DNA of 64,000 nt from Hydractinia symbiolongicarpus (GCF_029227915.1 NC_079884.1:26536001-26600000); one strand, 5' to 3'. Positions 36,711 to 49,576 are shown, counted from the first letter of the stretch. Translations and numbers: made by a program. The notes: a model not told the origin generated them from the sequence alone.

Positions 36711-39700
36711 TCACATGACGGCGCAGCCGTTGTTGTTATTTGCAGCCTCCTTAATGTCCACCGCGACATTATCAAAATCGAAAGTCCTAGAAATATCATA
36801 ACGTAAAAAATCAATTGGACCTGGTGAAAAAGACGAAAACGTTTTTATAAACATTCTCACTTACCTTGAGTTTGTAAAATCAAGCGACTCAAGATTTCCA
36901 GTTTTTTCAGCTATCCTTCCAGATAGAACTTTCTAAAATCAGCCAAAATAAAAAAGCAATAAAATTTTATTGTGGAAGAGGTTTATAGAAAAATAATTTA
37001 GGTGCTTCTACCTCTTTTGAATAAGGAGATAAAGAATTCCTTTGATCCTGTCGTTGTTGTTTACGCTTAGTAGAGCTACAACCTAATTTCTTCGCTCCGT
37101 TAGTTAACACGTGCAACGGACGGCGGCTTTCGACAATAGAGGACTCGGTAAGAGTCCAATTTGCCTTTTGACTGGATGCAGATCCACTCCGTTTTTTCGA
37201 TGATTTCTACAACAAAACAAATCTGTTGATTATTTTTGGTCGGTAGTTACATTCTTTGTTATGAAGCGATGTAAAAAGTTCGGGAAAGTACACAACAAAG
37301 ACCTGGTCTAGTTTTTAACTTCCACCGCACATTTAATTCCAATTATTAGGTTTCTTCTTACTAGGTTTCTTTAAAAATATTAAAAAATATAGCCAGGGAT
37401 ATTTGTACTATCAGGTACATATTGAAGATTTTCTAAGAGGGGATGCTTTTGTCGCTGATTGTTGTAAGTCGATAAAATTGTTTTAATGATTTCTTTGGGC
37501 AGTATGTATTGGAATGAAAGTGAGTTGGTGGAGGAATCGCCTTCAGTTGGTGGAATCCTCTTCGGTATAGGGTTTAAACCACACGTGATAACGTCATTAG
37601 ACAATTGAATTGAAAAGGTTAATCAAACTACCTCCTCCAATATGCTGGACTTCTCAGTATCGATTGAACAGGTTAACTTATGAAAGGTATCTTCACTAAA
37701 AGAAAAACTTGGTTTGTTTGCATCACCGATGTAATTACCATTTGCGTCAATACTAGGACACGTCCACCGTTTTTGCAAGTCGCTGCTGGTTGCTTGCATT
37801 GTACAACTTCTTGCAAGATCTGGAAGTCTCTTCAATTTTGCAGAGGAGATAGTAGATGGAAGACCCTGCGTAAAAAAACATTTTTAGAACTACAAGCTGA
37901 AAATTTAAAATCACTTATAAACAGCAATAATTCACATAGAAGGCTAGATTGAAGTCCTCTTCTATCACAAGACTTAGTCACAACTAGCAAAATTCTTTAC
38001 TCAAATATTACCACAAGAAATTTTTACATTGAAACTTTAATTATAAAATTATAAATTATCAGGGATTCTTTATGCGAGTATTAAAGATATTAGATTACAT
38101 TGTATAAAACAAAAACCATTTCGTGAAATTTCAAAGTTGTCCTTTTTTTTACACGACTATTTGTTACTTACTTTAACCGAGGAAGATTTCTTATTTTGAA
38201 ACCTGTGTAGATCTTGCGGTACAGATGATGAAATAACATAATCTGTGCGTTTCAATGATGCTAAGTTCGAATGAAGCTGACTACAACACAAATAAAAAAT
38301 TTTAACAGATACAAAACATTCATGTTCCTTCAAGTAGAAATACAATGCTGATGAAACTAATATTGTCCAATAGGATACACACTGCTCTGGTGGTGCAACA
38401 GCAATACTTTATGGCATTTGTTATAAAATTAAGAAGACTAAATAAGTACTTATTTGAGCCTCATTTCCAAACAGAGACACAAAAAGGTCTTTTTTTACCT
38501 AACGGCGTGTTTAATATCATGACTCCAAGATTTCTGTTCAAACTTCGAGCATAACAACACGGATTTTTCTTTACAAATTATCTAAACAAACATAGTGGCA
38601 TATTCAACAACACTAAAAGTTAAATTAGAAATTTTTGTGAACACTTTGTCAGTAGACATTGCGTTGCTATTGCATAATATCTTCTGTAATGCATATTAGC
38701 TACAATGTACCAAATCTATATTACAATCTCCTTAAACTTTATCAAGTTTAATTACTAATAAACATTGTACAAAAAAAGATATTTTGCAATAAACCCTGCA
38801 TTTTAAAGTGCAGCATTTATTTTATTGCAAGGACGTGTTTCTCAGTAGTAGTATTTTGTTAAAAAGTCTCGCCCTGCTGGCGTATTTTTGAGTAACATGT
38901 GAAGAAAAGGCTAACGGTTACAACAATGTGCTTGTGAAATACTTCATCTTAGCATGCATAACAGTTCACAAGGTCCTAGGCCACCCCAAAATGCATGCAA
39001 CATAAAAACGCAACAAAGCTTCCAACCTTAAATAAACCATTCCCATTACTTTGGTTACCCATCACTTGCTCAATAATGCAGTTGACTAATGGATATATAT
39101 CACAGCAACGGTAAGTGCTAGAATAAATAAATATACAAAAATCACATATCATCTAAGCTCAAAACTGAGGGAAAATCAAAAATTTTAATATTCTAGCACG
39201 TGTTTCTTTTAAAGGAAAAATTGAGTACTTTATGATTCATCTTAGGCATAAAAACAACAACTACATCAACATTCACCAACAAGCTTGACTTGATTAGATT
39301 GCTAAAATGTATGGTCTATGTAATCTATGCTTGAGTAGTGCATTGATAACAATATTACTAGTCCATACAGGATTCACACATGATTTCTTATCTTTTAAAG
39401 AACTTGTTTCAGGAAAAAGGGATGTTTGGATAAGTGAGCTGGTCCGGTCAACAGAGATCTCAGACACTCTAATAAATATTTGCCAAAAATAAAATGTATT
39501 TAAGAAGCCTTGCCATGTTCTGGATTCAATATGCTGTGATTCACCTCCATGTCAAGGAGTTTGGATGGAGCCCAGGAATCCTGTTGTTCTCACATAGCAT
39601 AATGATATAAATATTTGAATATTCACACATGCACACATAGCAACCTTTTAAAAACTTTATGTAGTGAATAAGCATCAAAATAACTCACCAGGATGTTTCT

Positions 39701-42700
39701 TTCTTTGCACACAAAAGTAGATCATTAAACAAAAACAGTGTTTTCTCTTTTGCTCTGCCACGTTCACTTATCTAATAAAAATTAAATGAGTGCTCAGTTT
39801 TAAATTGGGTATGGAAGCTAATTTTTAACCACATTGGATGCAGTGTTCTGATTTTCAGTTTTATAACATTAGATATAGTAGCTAATATTATAACTAAAAC
39901 GGATAAAGTAAAACTTACCTTAGTTACAACACCCTCTCTGATAAAATATCGTCCTAAGAACAACATAAAAAAACAAGAGTTTATGAATACACCACGCAAA
40001 GTTCAAAGTAATATTCTTGGGATAAAACAAGCATTTTTTTAAATTTACTTCAGTAAATTTTAATGTAATGATTCTTATATCTGATGGGATTAAAAAACAG
40101 TAGAATTTTTCCATCTGTATAAACCGTCTAGCAACCAATGTTGAGCACTAATTTATACCTGGTGCTAATATCTTTGGAGCTGTACTGCCAGTAAAACTGT
40201 TTTGTATAGATAACATTTTGTGAAAGTTTTCATGTTGCCTCACACACTCATTTATGTGGGTTGCCACTTTTGATATCTTTTCGAATGCATCTAAAATATA
40301 AACAAAAAATGGTTATATAATGTGCTATTTGGGCCTCAACCTAATTCTGATAATGGAGAAATGATTCTGACCCTCCCTTCCCTCCCAATTAAACTTTGCA
40401 GAGTTGTAGAATGACATAAAAAAAACGAAATTGTAGAATGCAAATTATTTCCCGAGCCTCAACTATTAAGTTGAGGCTCAGAATATTATTGTTAAGAAAA
40501 TACATATCCAACATTGTAAGATTGAAAATTTATGAAGGTGATAGATAAACAGACTAATTTTACCTTTTAACTTTGAAAAATCTGGATCATATTCAAAGGT
40601 TTTGCTCAAAAGATTCTCCAGCAGAAGACGATATCTAATAAAAGCATGTAGCAACATAAATATTTTACAACTGCGTTAGAAAAAAAAGCAAAATAATAAA
40701 CCTTAGCAAACACTAGAACACCGAGACATTAAAGAGCTAATAAATTTAAAGAAAAAAGTATACGCAATTTCAGAACACCCTTCATAAAATTATAAAATTC
40801 CGAAATTATTCAAATCAAGCTTTAATAATTTCTGACTAATTCTAAATTTTGCCCCACTCTCCTGACTGAGTTAACAAAACTTAAGGGATGATCTAAACAT
40901 CGAAATTGTAACTCAATATTTAGATTTTAACCCGCTTTTTTTCGCCCTAAACATCAGATTAAAAAAATATTCATGTCTACGGTCGTGAAGCATGTAACTG
41001 TTCAATCATTTAAAAATACTTTCTATGCTCCCAAAATTTTTTACTATAATCATTTAAGTTCAATGAAACTTCTCTTTCATATCTTGGACATTTGTAGGCA
41101 CACAAAAAAATACAAAGATAATTTTCAATACCTTGGAACTCTTTGAATAGGTGTTACAAGGAGAGCACTAAACTTTAAAGATTGCATTTCCTCTCTGCTC
41201 TCTTGAAACTTCAACAACCTCGAAAAATCAGGATTTTTTACTTGTTGCTCCTAAAGATTTAGAAAACACAAACAAAACATAAAAAAAATACCTTTATGTT
41301 TATGTTAAAAATTAAAAAATCTAAACTTATAATACCTCTAACAGTTTATTAGCATTATCAAAGTTATTTGCATACAAAGAGTAGAGTTTCATGAACGGTG
41401 CAAGCTCCAACAAAGCATGAGCAACTCCTTGTTCTTCCATTGATTCTAGTAAATGTGAGGACACAGATTGGATGGCTTCGATATTAGAAAAAATTCCATC
41501 AATCAATCTTGGTGATAACACAGAGGATACTTTGATTGGTTCCAAAAATAACTAAAGATAAGAGGTATGTGGTATTCGTTGTTAAAAAGGTAGCTTCTGA
41601 ACTGCCAAGTTTTGTCAACATAGGAGCCAAAGTAATTCCCCACACCGAACCTTAATTAAGAGCTCTCACTCTTAACACCCCTTCTGAAGTGTCTAAAGAA
41701 ACGTAAATACAATCAGCGTGTATTAGATAACGAACATGGCCCATTCACCCCACTTGTCTTTTCCATAAACGGGGGAATGAGCAAAGAATGCTCTGTATTT
41801 TACAAATTTCTTGCAGAAAAAATTTCACAGAAATCCAGCGAACAATACGATAAAATAATGAATTGGATGAGATGTAAACTCTCCTTCTTAATAATGAAAT
41901 CTGCTTTGCTTTGCCTTAGAGGCCTTGAATACCAAGTTGCACACAGGGGTGGTTAATGATTTTGATCTTGCTTGTGTAGATGCCAGAATAAAAGTTTTTG
42001 TTTTATTTAGTCACAAATGCGCACTTCTCTTCTACCGTAATGCTTCAAATAAACGCCCCCCATTTATTAAACGCCCCCCCCCCCCCCTCCCCTCAAATAG
42101 ACGCCCCTCCTTTTCAGTCATTTTTTAAATAAACGGCCGCCTCAAATAGACCTCATAAGGAAGTTTATGCAAGGCAATAGTAAAAGTATACTTACTTACT
42201 TTTTTCCTAAATCTTAGGTTTAAGGTTAAAAATTCAGCTTTTCGCTTTTGAAGTTCATTCTCTAAAACATGTGAATATCTTTTATTTTCTGTTGTGAAGA
42301 TATATAGTATAGGTATCCTTAAAAACTGCAAAAGAGACGAAGTGTAAAAAATTAATAATCGTCCTCTCTTTTAAACGCCTCCCCTTGAATAGAAGCCCCT
42401 CCAAAATGTCAAAAAATTTAATAAACGCCCTGGGCGTTTATTTAAAGCATTACGGTATTCAGTCAAACATTGGCATCTATACTGTCCCTTCTTTATTAAT
42501 TTTCATTTTATTTAACCTTAGTTTATTTATATTTCAATTAAATTGTAATTATTTTTTAATGAATAAACATATTTATTTCTTCTTTAAAAATAAATAAATT
42601 CAGCGTCTATATATATATATATGTATATATATACTTATCATAAATATATAATATATATTGATATATCATGTGACAACTTCAAGATATTATTTGTATTACA

Positions 42701-44248
42701 ACACTTCACTTTTTCCTTCTCAACCGAAGAAGCACTGTCCTCAAATCAGCATCCAAAGCAAATAAGTGCGTCTCTAATAGTCTTTGTAATTCATGTCCCT
42801 ACTTGACAGTTACTGATGGGAATGCTGCCGAAATTCTTGTTTACATAGCAAATTTTTGTGTGTTTTTATTAAACATGGATGTAACTTGAATCCCACTTCT
42901 ATGTTCCCCCTTAAATGGCATCTCACAGCAGCAAAGGGAATATCGCCAATTGACATAAAGCGAATTGAATTAGAAAGACTAAATTGTCAAAAGAACTAAG
43001 ATGTGTGTGGGTGTTTATTCAATGTACTTTTGTTGATTATTCACAAACTAATACACATCAGAATAAAACATTTATTTTTGTCTTACTGTGGTTAGGAGCA
43101 TGAGGTGGTATTGATACGTTTTCTCAGTTTCGTATATTTCATTCAAAATTTTTTTTCTTTTTCTGCTGATACTTCTCTCCTGTAATGAAATTAACAAATC
43201 AATAAGTAACCTGCTTTATATCAATTTAACAAGTCAAGCATCACTCTATTTTTGTGTTATGTAATGTAAAAATGATGATAAAGATGTGATACGTGATAAC
43301 TTTACTTCTATCAAAATAGATATCTTTATACAAAAAATTTTCACAAGCAATTTACGCAAGTAATTGGGTGTGTCTGATAATCGATCAGCATGAAACTCTA
43401 AGAGGTCGTTTACGTGTGAAATCTCATCCCGGGATGAGTTTTGTCCCAGGATGAGTTCATTCCTGTGTCTACTGGAAGTCCTCACAATGTTTACATGTTT
43501 AAAGCGGGATGCAATTTCATCTATTACTGGACCATTAATTATGGTTCTTATGTTTCTACATGAGAAAGTGTTTTAAAAATGCAAGCCATTTTAATGTTAC
43601 TTTGACAATTATTCATCATTTTTATCTATTTTTATATCTAAATCTAGCCAATGCTTTATTTCTAGCAAAAACAGCTTCTCTCAGAAGAATTACATTGTTT
43701 CTATGTTGTTCTGCTAGTTTTATTAATAATACTATATGCAACTGTAACAGAAGAGATGCTATACTTAAAGTCGATAAAATTGTGATCAACAATATTACAC
43801 TTCTACTCTCAGGCCCCATCATTTTGCGTTTCTCGTTTGACATTTTTACTCACAAATTAAAAGATATCACTTCGAATTATGATACGCAAAGTTAGCAAAA
43901 TTAATCCTGGGATGAGGCTCATGTGCAAACACTTTTTGTTTCATCCTGGGACAAGTTTCATCCTGGGATGAGATTTCATCCCGCCTGCGTGTAAACGAGA
44001 TCTAAGTCCTGTACTTAAAATTTAAATTTTATGATGCACTTATCATTATGTTTATATGAAAATAAAATAGCAAGATTAATCTCCAACTGACCATGCAAAA
44101 TTATCTGTTTATGTAAGGTAAACATATGTAAAGCACTAGCTGATAGCAGTAGCTTTGGTATTTAAAGACTTCATACCTTGATACTTTCTTGAGGAACTTC
44201 ATTGCTACTGATTGATGTTGAACTTTCACTATTATGTGAATTAATCAT
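36711..44248 (-). CDS. ARHGEF39-like RhoGEF (DH-PH) with C-terminal CAAX box, 15 exons
   Basis: Guanine-nucleotide exchange factor for Rho GTPases. Exons: 44248-44177, 43179-43087, 41551-41336, 41250-41132, 40634-40564, 40290-40159, 39953-39919, 39771-39689, 39117-39027, 38581-38499, 38280-38172, 37865-37632, 37206-37012, 36932-36865, 36786-36711. Phases agree throughout, giving 558 residues. The DH domain runs from about residue 34 ([14 protein letters not shown]) through [20 protein letters not shown]. The PH domain runs from [12 protein letters not shown] through [12 protein letters not shown] to [11 protein letters not shown]. The [10 protein letters not shown] segment matches ARHGEF39 (CKALYPMAQC). 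Human ARHGEF39 stops just after the PH domain (335 residues); here about 200 Ser/Lys-rich residues follow and the protein ends GCAVM, a CAAX motif. A frame at 37381-37594 could be an alternative exon but lacks a clear donor. The start is the first ATG of the 44250 exon. Confidence 0.85.
42033..42457. mobile_element. MITE with TACCGTAATGCTT ends in a RhoGEF intron
   Basis: The left end taccgtaatgcttcaaataa and the right end in reverse complement taccgtaatgctttaaataa are followed by acgccc on both sides. The element is 425 bp and contains a poly-C run and words like aataaacgcc. The flanking TA dinucleotide suggests TA target duplication. The coiled-coil-looking frame at 42125-42331 falls inside it and is not part of the RhoGEF. 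Confidence 0.8.
42607..42665. repeat. AT-rich simple repeat
   Basis: A run of tatatatatatatgtatatatatac followed by ataatatatattgatatatc, inside the same RhoGEF intron. Confidence 0.7.
43402..44000. mobile_element. About 600-bp non-autonomous DNA transposon in a RhoGEF intron
   Basis: The left end holds gtcgtttacgtgtgaaatct and catcccgggatgag; the right end in reverse complement holds ctcgtttacacg, gatgaaatctcatccc and aggatgaaacttgtccc. The sequence tctaag flanks both sides (43396-43401 and 44001-44006), a possible 6-bp target duplication. The internal open frames (43560-43895 plus, 43622-43843 minus) show no transposase motif. It lies between the first two RhoGEF coding exons. Confidence 0.75.
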
Positions 44249-44258
44249 CTCTAAGAAA

Positions 44259-44507
<249 letters not shown>

Positions 44508-45129
44508 TTACTCAGCAACTACATTGGTGCAGCCTTACAGCATGTGATGCATATACAGTTCACCAGCCTAAAAATTGCACATATGCTTACATGCTTGAAA
44601 GTTAAGCAAGTGGAGTGACCTAGTACTATAGTCATTTGTTTAGACATATTTAGCAGGCTGTGCAAGAATGTTCCTGCTCAGAGGAATCGTATCCCAATTA
44701 GAAAAAAAGTACTGAAAAAATTAGAATTAGTCAAGATTTGGGGGTATATTAATCTACAGGTATACATTTCTATATTCAAAACTACAATGTTTTCCCCAAC
44801 CTAAGACAATAAAAATAACATTGTTGTTATCACTTATCAATTAAATTCAAGGTCATTCAAAGTCAACTTTTAGTAATGTAGCACTAATTTTTGCATCCAC
44901 TTGCACTAATGGGGTTGTCAGCAGAATCTATTTTGATCATTCTTTTTTAGCAAACAAGATCTGTTCGTGCCAAACTATCAAACTATGAAACACAATATCT
45001 TTTACAGGCTTCTCGTTTTATGTGTTTACGTGGTCAATCAGGTACGCCATTTGACCATGTTACGCGATTGCACAGCGTACCTCATTTGCTCTGGGTACGC
45101 GATTTTTAAAATAGCTTATTATTTGTTTA

Positions 45130-46195
45130 ACAGCGCACGTTACAAGTGTGATACAGGCTCCAAGGTTAATCTTTGTTGCACATTCATTTTGCGGTAGAAA
45201 AGTGGGGGACGTTTAAATTATGAACACCAAACACATTGATTGAGTGTCTCTGATAGCAACTCTCTCAATCTTAACTTCCTTTTATACTTGTCCAAAATAG
45301 TATGCATGACTATACTGTTATATTCACAAATTTATTGTTTATTTTTTCAAGTCCTCACAAGCAAATAGGCAAAAATATGCTTCAGGGTTCGAATTAGCAG
45401 TTCACAATTCTCAATTTGCGAATTGAAATGCCATTTTTGAGAATCACTTTGCAAAGAAAATGACAAAACTGTGAATCGAATATTTTTAAGCGGCGATAGA
45501 AATGCTTTATTAGATAGCGTTTAAAAAGTTTAAGAATGAAGAAAGGTGATAGAAAAGCTTTGTTAGATCTCATTTTAAAAATTTAAGAACAAAGAACGGT
45601 GATAGAAATGCTTTTTTAGATCACAGCGATAGAAATGTTTTTTTAGATTGGTGTTAAAAATTTAAGAACAAAGAACTGCAATAGAAAAGCTTTGTTAGAT
45701 CACATTTTAAAAATTAAGAACGAAAATAGGCGATAGAAATGCTTTTTTAGATCTCGGTTTAAAAATTTAACATGTAGCAATTATTTTCGTGTGATTTGAA
45801 AGAAACTCGCTATCCTATTGTGTTTTTGAATGAAAGTAATTATTTTTTAAGTTGAGCATACACGCACGCTTTCATCTGGACAGTACTGTCAACAGCATTT
45901 TACTACAAGACTCATGTTTGAAACAAACATATTTTTTGTGAAAGCAACTTTAATCACTATACTGTAATTAACTTGCATTGTAATGTTCACTAAAACTGGT
46001 CAAGAACCTCTGAAACATTGATTACCTTTTGAATGTTTTCTTACAGCATGCTATAAAAATAAACTTATTTCATTTTTGCAACATTATTTCGGCTATCAGA
46101 GACAAGAAAGTTAAAACTGAGAGAGTCGCTAGTTCAGACGCTCAGTTTTTGTGTTTGGGGTTCACGAGTTTGAACGTCCCCCACTTGTCTCTAAC
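45130..46195. mobile_element. Possible element bounded by inverted copies of repeat family X
   Basis: The left end (45175-45300) and the right end in reverse complement (46090-46195) share gtgggggacgtt, then aaac(a/c)c..aaacaca, then gcaactctctca / gcgactctctcagt and ttaactt. Between them lies a 55-bp minisatellite. The arms are about 100 bp and imperfect. It carries no coding sequence. The same left end occurs alone at 25003-25265. Confidence 0.55.
45486..45772. repeat. Minisatellite, second array of the 55-bp unit
   Basis: About five degenerate copies of the unit seen at 28608-29008 (gcgatagaaatgcttt, ttagatc, gttttaaaaatttaagaac). It lies inside the possible element at 45130-46195. Confidence 0.8.
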
Positions 46196-46438
46196 AAAAA
46201 AATAATAATGCAGGTAAAATTAAAGCTCACAGGTCACAAAAAAATACAAATTCTTGTCAAAAAAACAAGTAGCTACTAATGAGCAAGCCATTGGTAATTG
46301 ATCTATGGTGTTCCCAGGCCACATCTATATAGCGGTTTACTTCGTTACAAAGTGCCGAATTTTTTGCGAACCGACTTTACTTTTCTAATTCGAACCCTGG
46401 CTTTGTTTTCGAATTAAAAAAATCTTTATCAACATGGC

Positions 46439-47155
46439 TTAAAGGGGACCCTAGACATAAAATGATGTTGGCCTTATATTATAGAGCTTAAAAAGTTAGC
46501 TAACAAGTCTTTTTAATTTTTTTAAAAAGCTCTTTTTGTTCCCAAGATATTCGCATTTAAAGAATTTCAGATTTAATTATGCTGCATGAATTATGATGTC
46601 ATATATTTCAGTAATAGCAAATTTGGACATTTTCTTTCATCAGTAATTTTAGACCTGTTAAGTGGTGTGCATTCAAACTTTATCAATGCATAGATATTAT
46701 AAAGGTTAATTGATTAACATAAATTTTTTTGCCAAAATGACACTCGCTTGCTCGCTCCAGGCCTCTTATTTTTTTGCTGACGACTCAATAACTCAAGATT
46801 TGCAACTTGGTTTGCAATCAAATTTTGTGGGTAAGCTTGTATAAGCCCTATATGTTTACTCACAAAATTTGATTGCAAACCGACATGCAGACCCCAAGTT
46901 ATGAGTTTGTCCGCAAAAATTTAAGAGGCCTGGGACGAGCTAGCAAGTGTCATTTTGGCAATAAAATTTATGTTAATCAATTAACCTTTATAATATCTGC
47001 AGCATACAGCATAATTAAATCTGAAATTCTTCAAATGTGAAATCTTGCGAACGAAAAGAGCTTTTTAAAAAATTTAAAAGACTTGTTAGCTAACTTTTTA
47101 AGCTCTATAATAAAAGTCTAACATCATTTTATACATCGGGTTCCCTTTAAATAAA
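46439..47155. mobile_element. Foldback (long-palindrome) element, about 715 bp
   Basis: The left arm from 46439 and the right arm ending at 47155 pair for about 160 bp: ttaaagggg(a)accc, ataaaatgatgtt, tatagagcttaaaaagttag, ctaacaagtctttt, aatttcagatttaattatgc. The centre (46690-46990) is itself palindromic, with gaggcctgg / ccaggcctc and caaattttgtg / cacaaaatttg pairs. The left side carries an extra 46600-46680 segment without a partner. No protein is encoded. Confidence 0.85.
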
Positions 47156-47841
47156 ACTTCAAAATTTGATCAGAAAGTTCAACCACATTTTTACAAAATT
47201 TATACAGACAACAACAGCACGTTTTCGTTTTTAAAATTGTTTGAATAACACTTGCGGCATAAAAAAATCCATGAAATCCTATGGTTTCTAATTTTTTTGT
47301 CATATGAAGAAATTATCTATAATTAAATCCATGATAAAATGTCTGTTCCGCCTGTAAGTGCAGTTTGCAGACTTGCTTTATCCATGCACCGTCGGGGTTT
47401 ACCTTCGCATTAGTTAAGAATCGCATGGCTGGTTTTCTTGCGTAAGACTTGGTTACCAACGAAGAAGGGACCAGGCAAAAGAGATTTATGTCTACGTAGT
47501 TCTTTTAACTAAGTCAGGACTTAGTGAATTAGCTAGGATGGTCAGGTTGGCTATGAATAGGCTTGCTCATGGATTAAAAAGGACTAGGATTATTCAATAA
47601 TTCTGAGATCTAAAAGTGTCCGACCAAGAAAAGAATGTAAACTAAACATTGCTAGCATCACAGCATGTGGATTTATTGCAATAAAGAGACCACCACACAT
47701 AGATAAAACAACAATTTCTATTTTTTATTAGGAAGTAATCTGTCAACGGAGGTACACAGTTCTTCCTGTACCTTAGGTAATTCAGGTACACGATAGGGCG
47801 TAGGAACGCGATCAGGTACCTCAAAATGAGAAACCTGCTTA

Positions 47842-47972
47842 TCTATATTATAATACCCATATAAGTCTGTCTGTCTTTCTGTCACGCAAAATGGTAGCTT
47901 AGCTGTGCAGGTATAAATGCGGTATAAAAAGGACGGGAAAACCCATGGATTTTTCCATGGGCCAACGGCTAG
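47842..47972 (+). mobile_element. Helitron-like mini-element, 131 bp
   Basis: It starts TCTATATTATAAT directly after an A and ends in CTAG directly before a T, which matches Helitron insertion between A and T with TC...CTRR ends. A hairpin (ccatgg..ccatgg) lies about 10 bp before the 3' end, also typical. A related copy lies at 63055-63199. There is no Rep/helicase, so it is non-autonomous. Confidence 0.7.
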
Positions 47973-48089
47973 TATATAATAATATGAAAACTGTTCTTTT
48001 AACAAATCTATAAAACATCACCATCAAACTGTTCTGTAACAAAGCCTTGTAGTTATTACAAAGATTGGCATCAGTAGGGTTAAAGTTAG

Positions 48090-48435
48090 TGAAGCCATAG
48101 ATTAGTGGTTATAGCTCTTGTACTCTGTGCAGGTGACCAGGGTTCGATTCCTCTTGCCAGCGATTCAACACGGGCGAGTGAATGTTACCATAGCCCCGGG
48201 TTAACCCAAGCCATGTGAGGCAAATTGGGGATATGGCACACTGTCTGGGCATTTGGATGTTGCCGGGATTTGTCTAGTAGAGCGCTCGCCCTAATTGAAT
48301 CTGCGTAAAAATGAGCAATAAATACTCTAGGACTCTCAATCTAAGCCATGGCCCCTCCTGGAAATAATAGACGAGGTATATCCCTCGATATTTGTGAGGC
48401 TAGCCATGTAAAATATGCACATCTATCTATCTATC
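48090..48435 (+). mobile_element. tRNA-derived SINE, nearly full length
   Basis: The head has a pol III A-box-like tagtggttatagctc and a perfect B box ggttcgattcc (48141-48151). The body includes catagccccgggttaaccca and gccatggcccctcctggaa. The tail is (ATCT)n at 48420-48435. Related reverse-oriented copies lie at 50962-51198 and 51199-51480. Confidence 0.85.
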
Positions 48436-49576
48436 GCAGTTTCAACATGGATCAAATCTGTGTTCTTCATGCAAATACCTGACTTAATGTTATTCTATTC
48501 AAACCAAACAATGACAGTTTTGGCACAATTGCCCTGGCAAATGTCGAAGTTGTTTTAGCACGCAGAATAATAAGTAAGAGAAGGGGGTCTTCATCACTAT
48601 ATTATTGCCAAGAGATTATTTCTTCAAAAAATAAGAAATATCCATGTTACCTATAGCCAAAGCCTTATTAATTTTTTGCTTTTTTATACAGAAAACAAGC
48701 TTACAATTTATACTTTAGAGAGGCGTTTATTATCATAGGTAGTCAAGTAAGAACGGGCATCCAGGATAACTAAAGTTAGAATCAGTAAAATAAAATTTTC
48801 CAAACCTACAGGGAAGGGGGGGAGGTGTTAAAAGTTAGTGATGTAGCCACAAATGTTATTTTTAACACTTATTTTGCTGATACATGGCCCCACTACCTTA
48901 GAAAAACATAGCTAAAATAATGATGAAGAAAAAACAACCACATCATAACAACCAGCACAGGATTGTGCACATACGTTAAATTATCTATGCATTCAGCAGT
49001 ACGAGGCAATGGTAGGTCAATAACTTCAGTACTTCAATTTTTTCCTTATGTTGGAAAAGCTGCCATTTTGTTGAGAAGTTTATAACCTTAAGGGCCCCTG
49101 AAATATTACTTGTGGTAAAAAAGAGGTTGCCAAGACCAAACTCACCAAACTCACATGTCAAGAATATCCCAGATTCTTTAGGACCATTGTGTGGAAGAAA
49201 TGCTCAGCGAATTTTTATGTTCCTTGGTAAAGACATTTTAATCGTAGAATAAGCTGAAAAGAAACAGGATGGATGACCACACAGACCTTTTTACTTTGAA
49301 CCATATGCTAGCTAGCTACACGGCAGGCAGTTTTTTTCTCACCTATTTTAATAGAAGCGATATTAAGCGAAATATTGCAATAATATATAAACGTTTCGCA
49401 AACAGCTTAGCCGGGATAAATCTACATGCTTCAACAAATCTCTCATATTATAGCTACAAACAACCTAATAAAAAACAGCACACAACACAAAACAGCCGTC
49501 ATTTTGTTGAAGCTTTATTTTGTTTTTTAATAAATCGCGGGACTCCAATTTGCCGGACGTCGAGTATAAGGGTAGT

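Noticed and set aside
42125-42331. Coiled-coil-like minus-strand frame that looks like an extra RhoGEF exon
   Set aside because: It lies inside the MITE at 42033-42457, and the flanking exons already join in phase within the DH domain (MLLTT|LFLEPIK).
47718-48005. 95-residue minus-strand frame
   Set aside because: Most of it is the antisense of the Helitron-like mini-element at 47842-47972.
48090-48170. Possible tRNA gene
   Set aside because: It has a pol III B box but no cloverleaf; the conserved body and ATCT tail show it is a SINE head.
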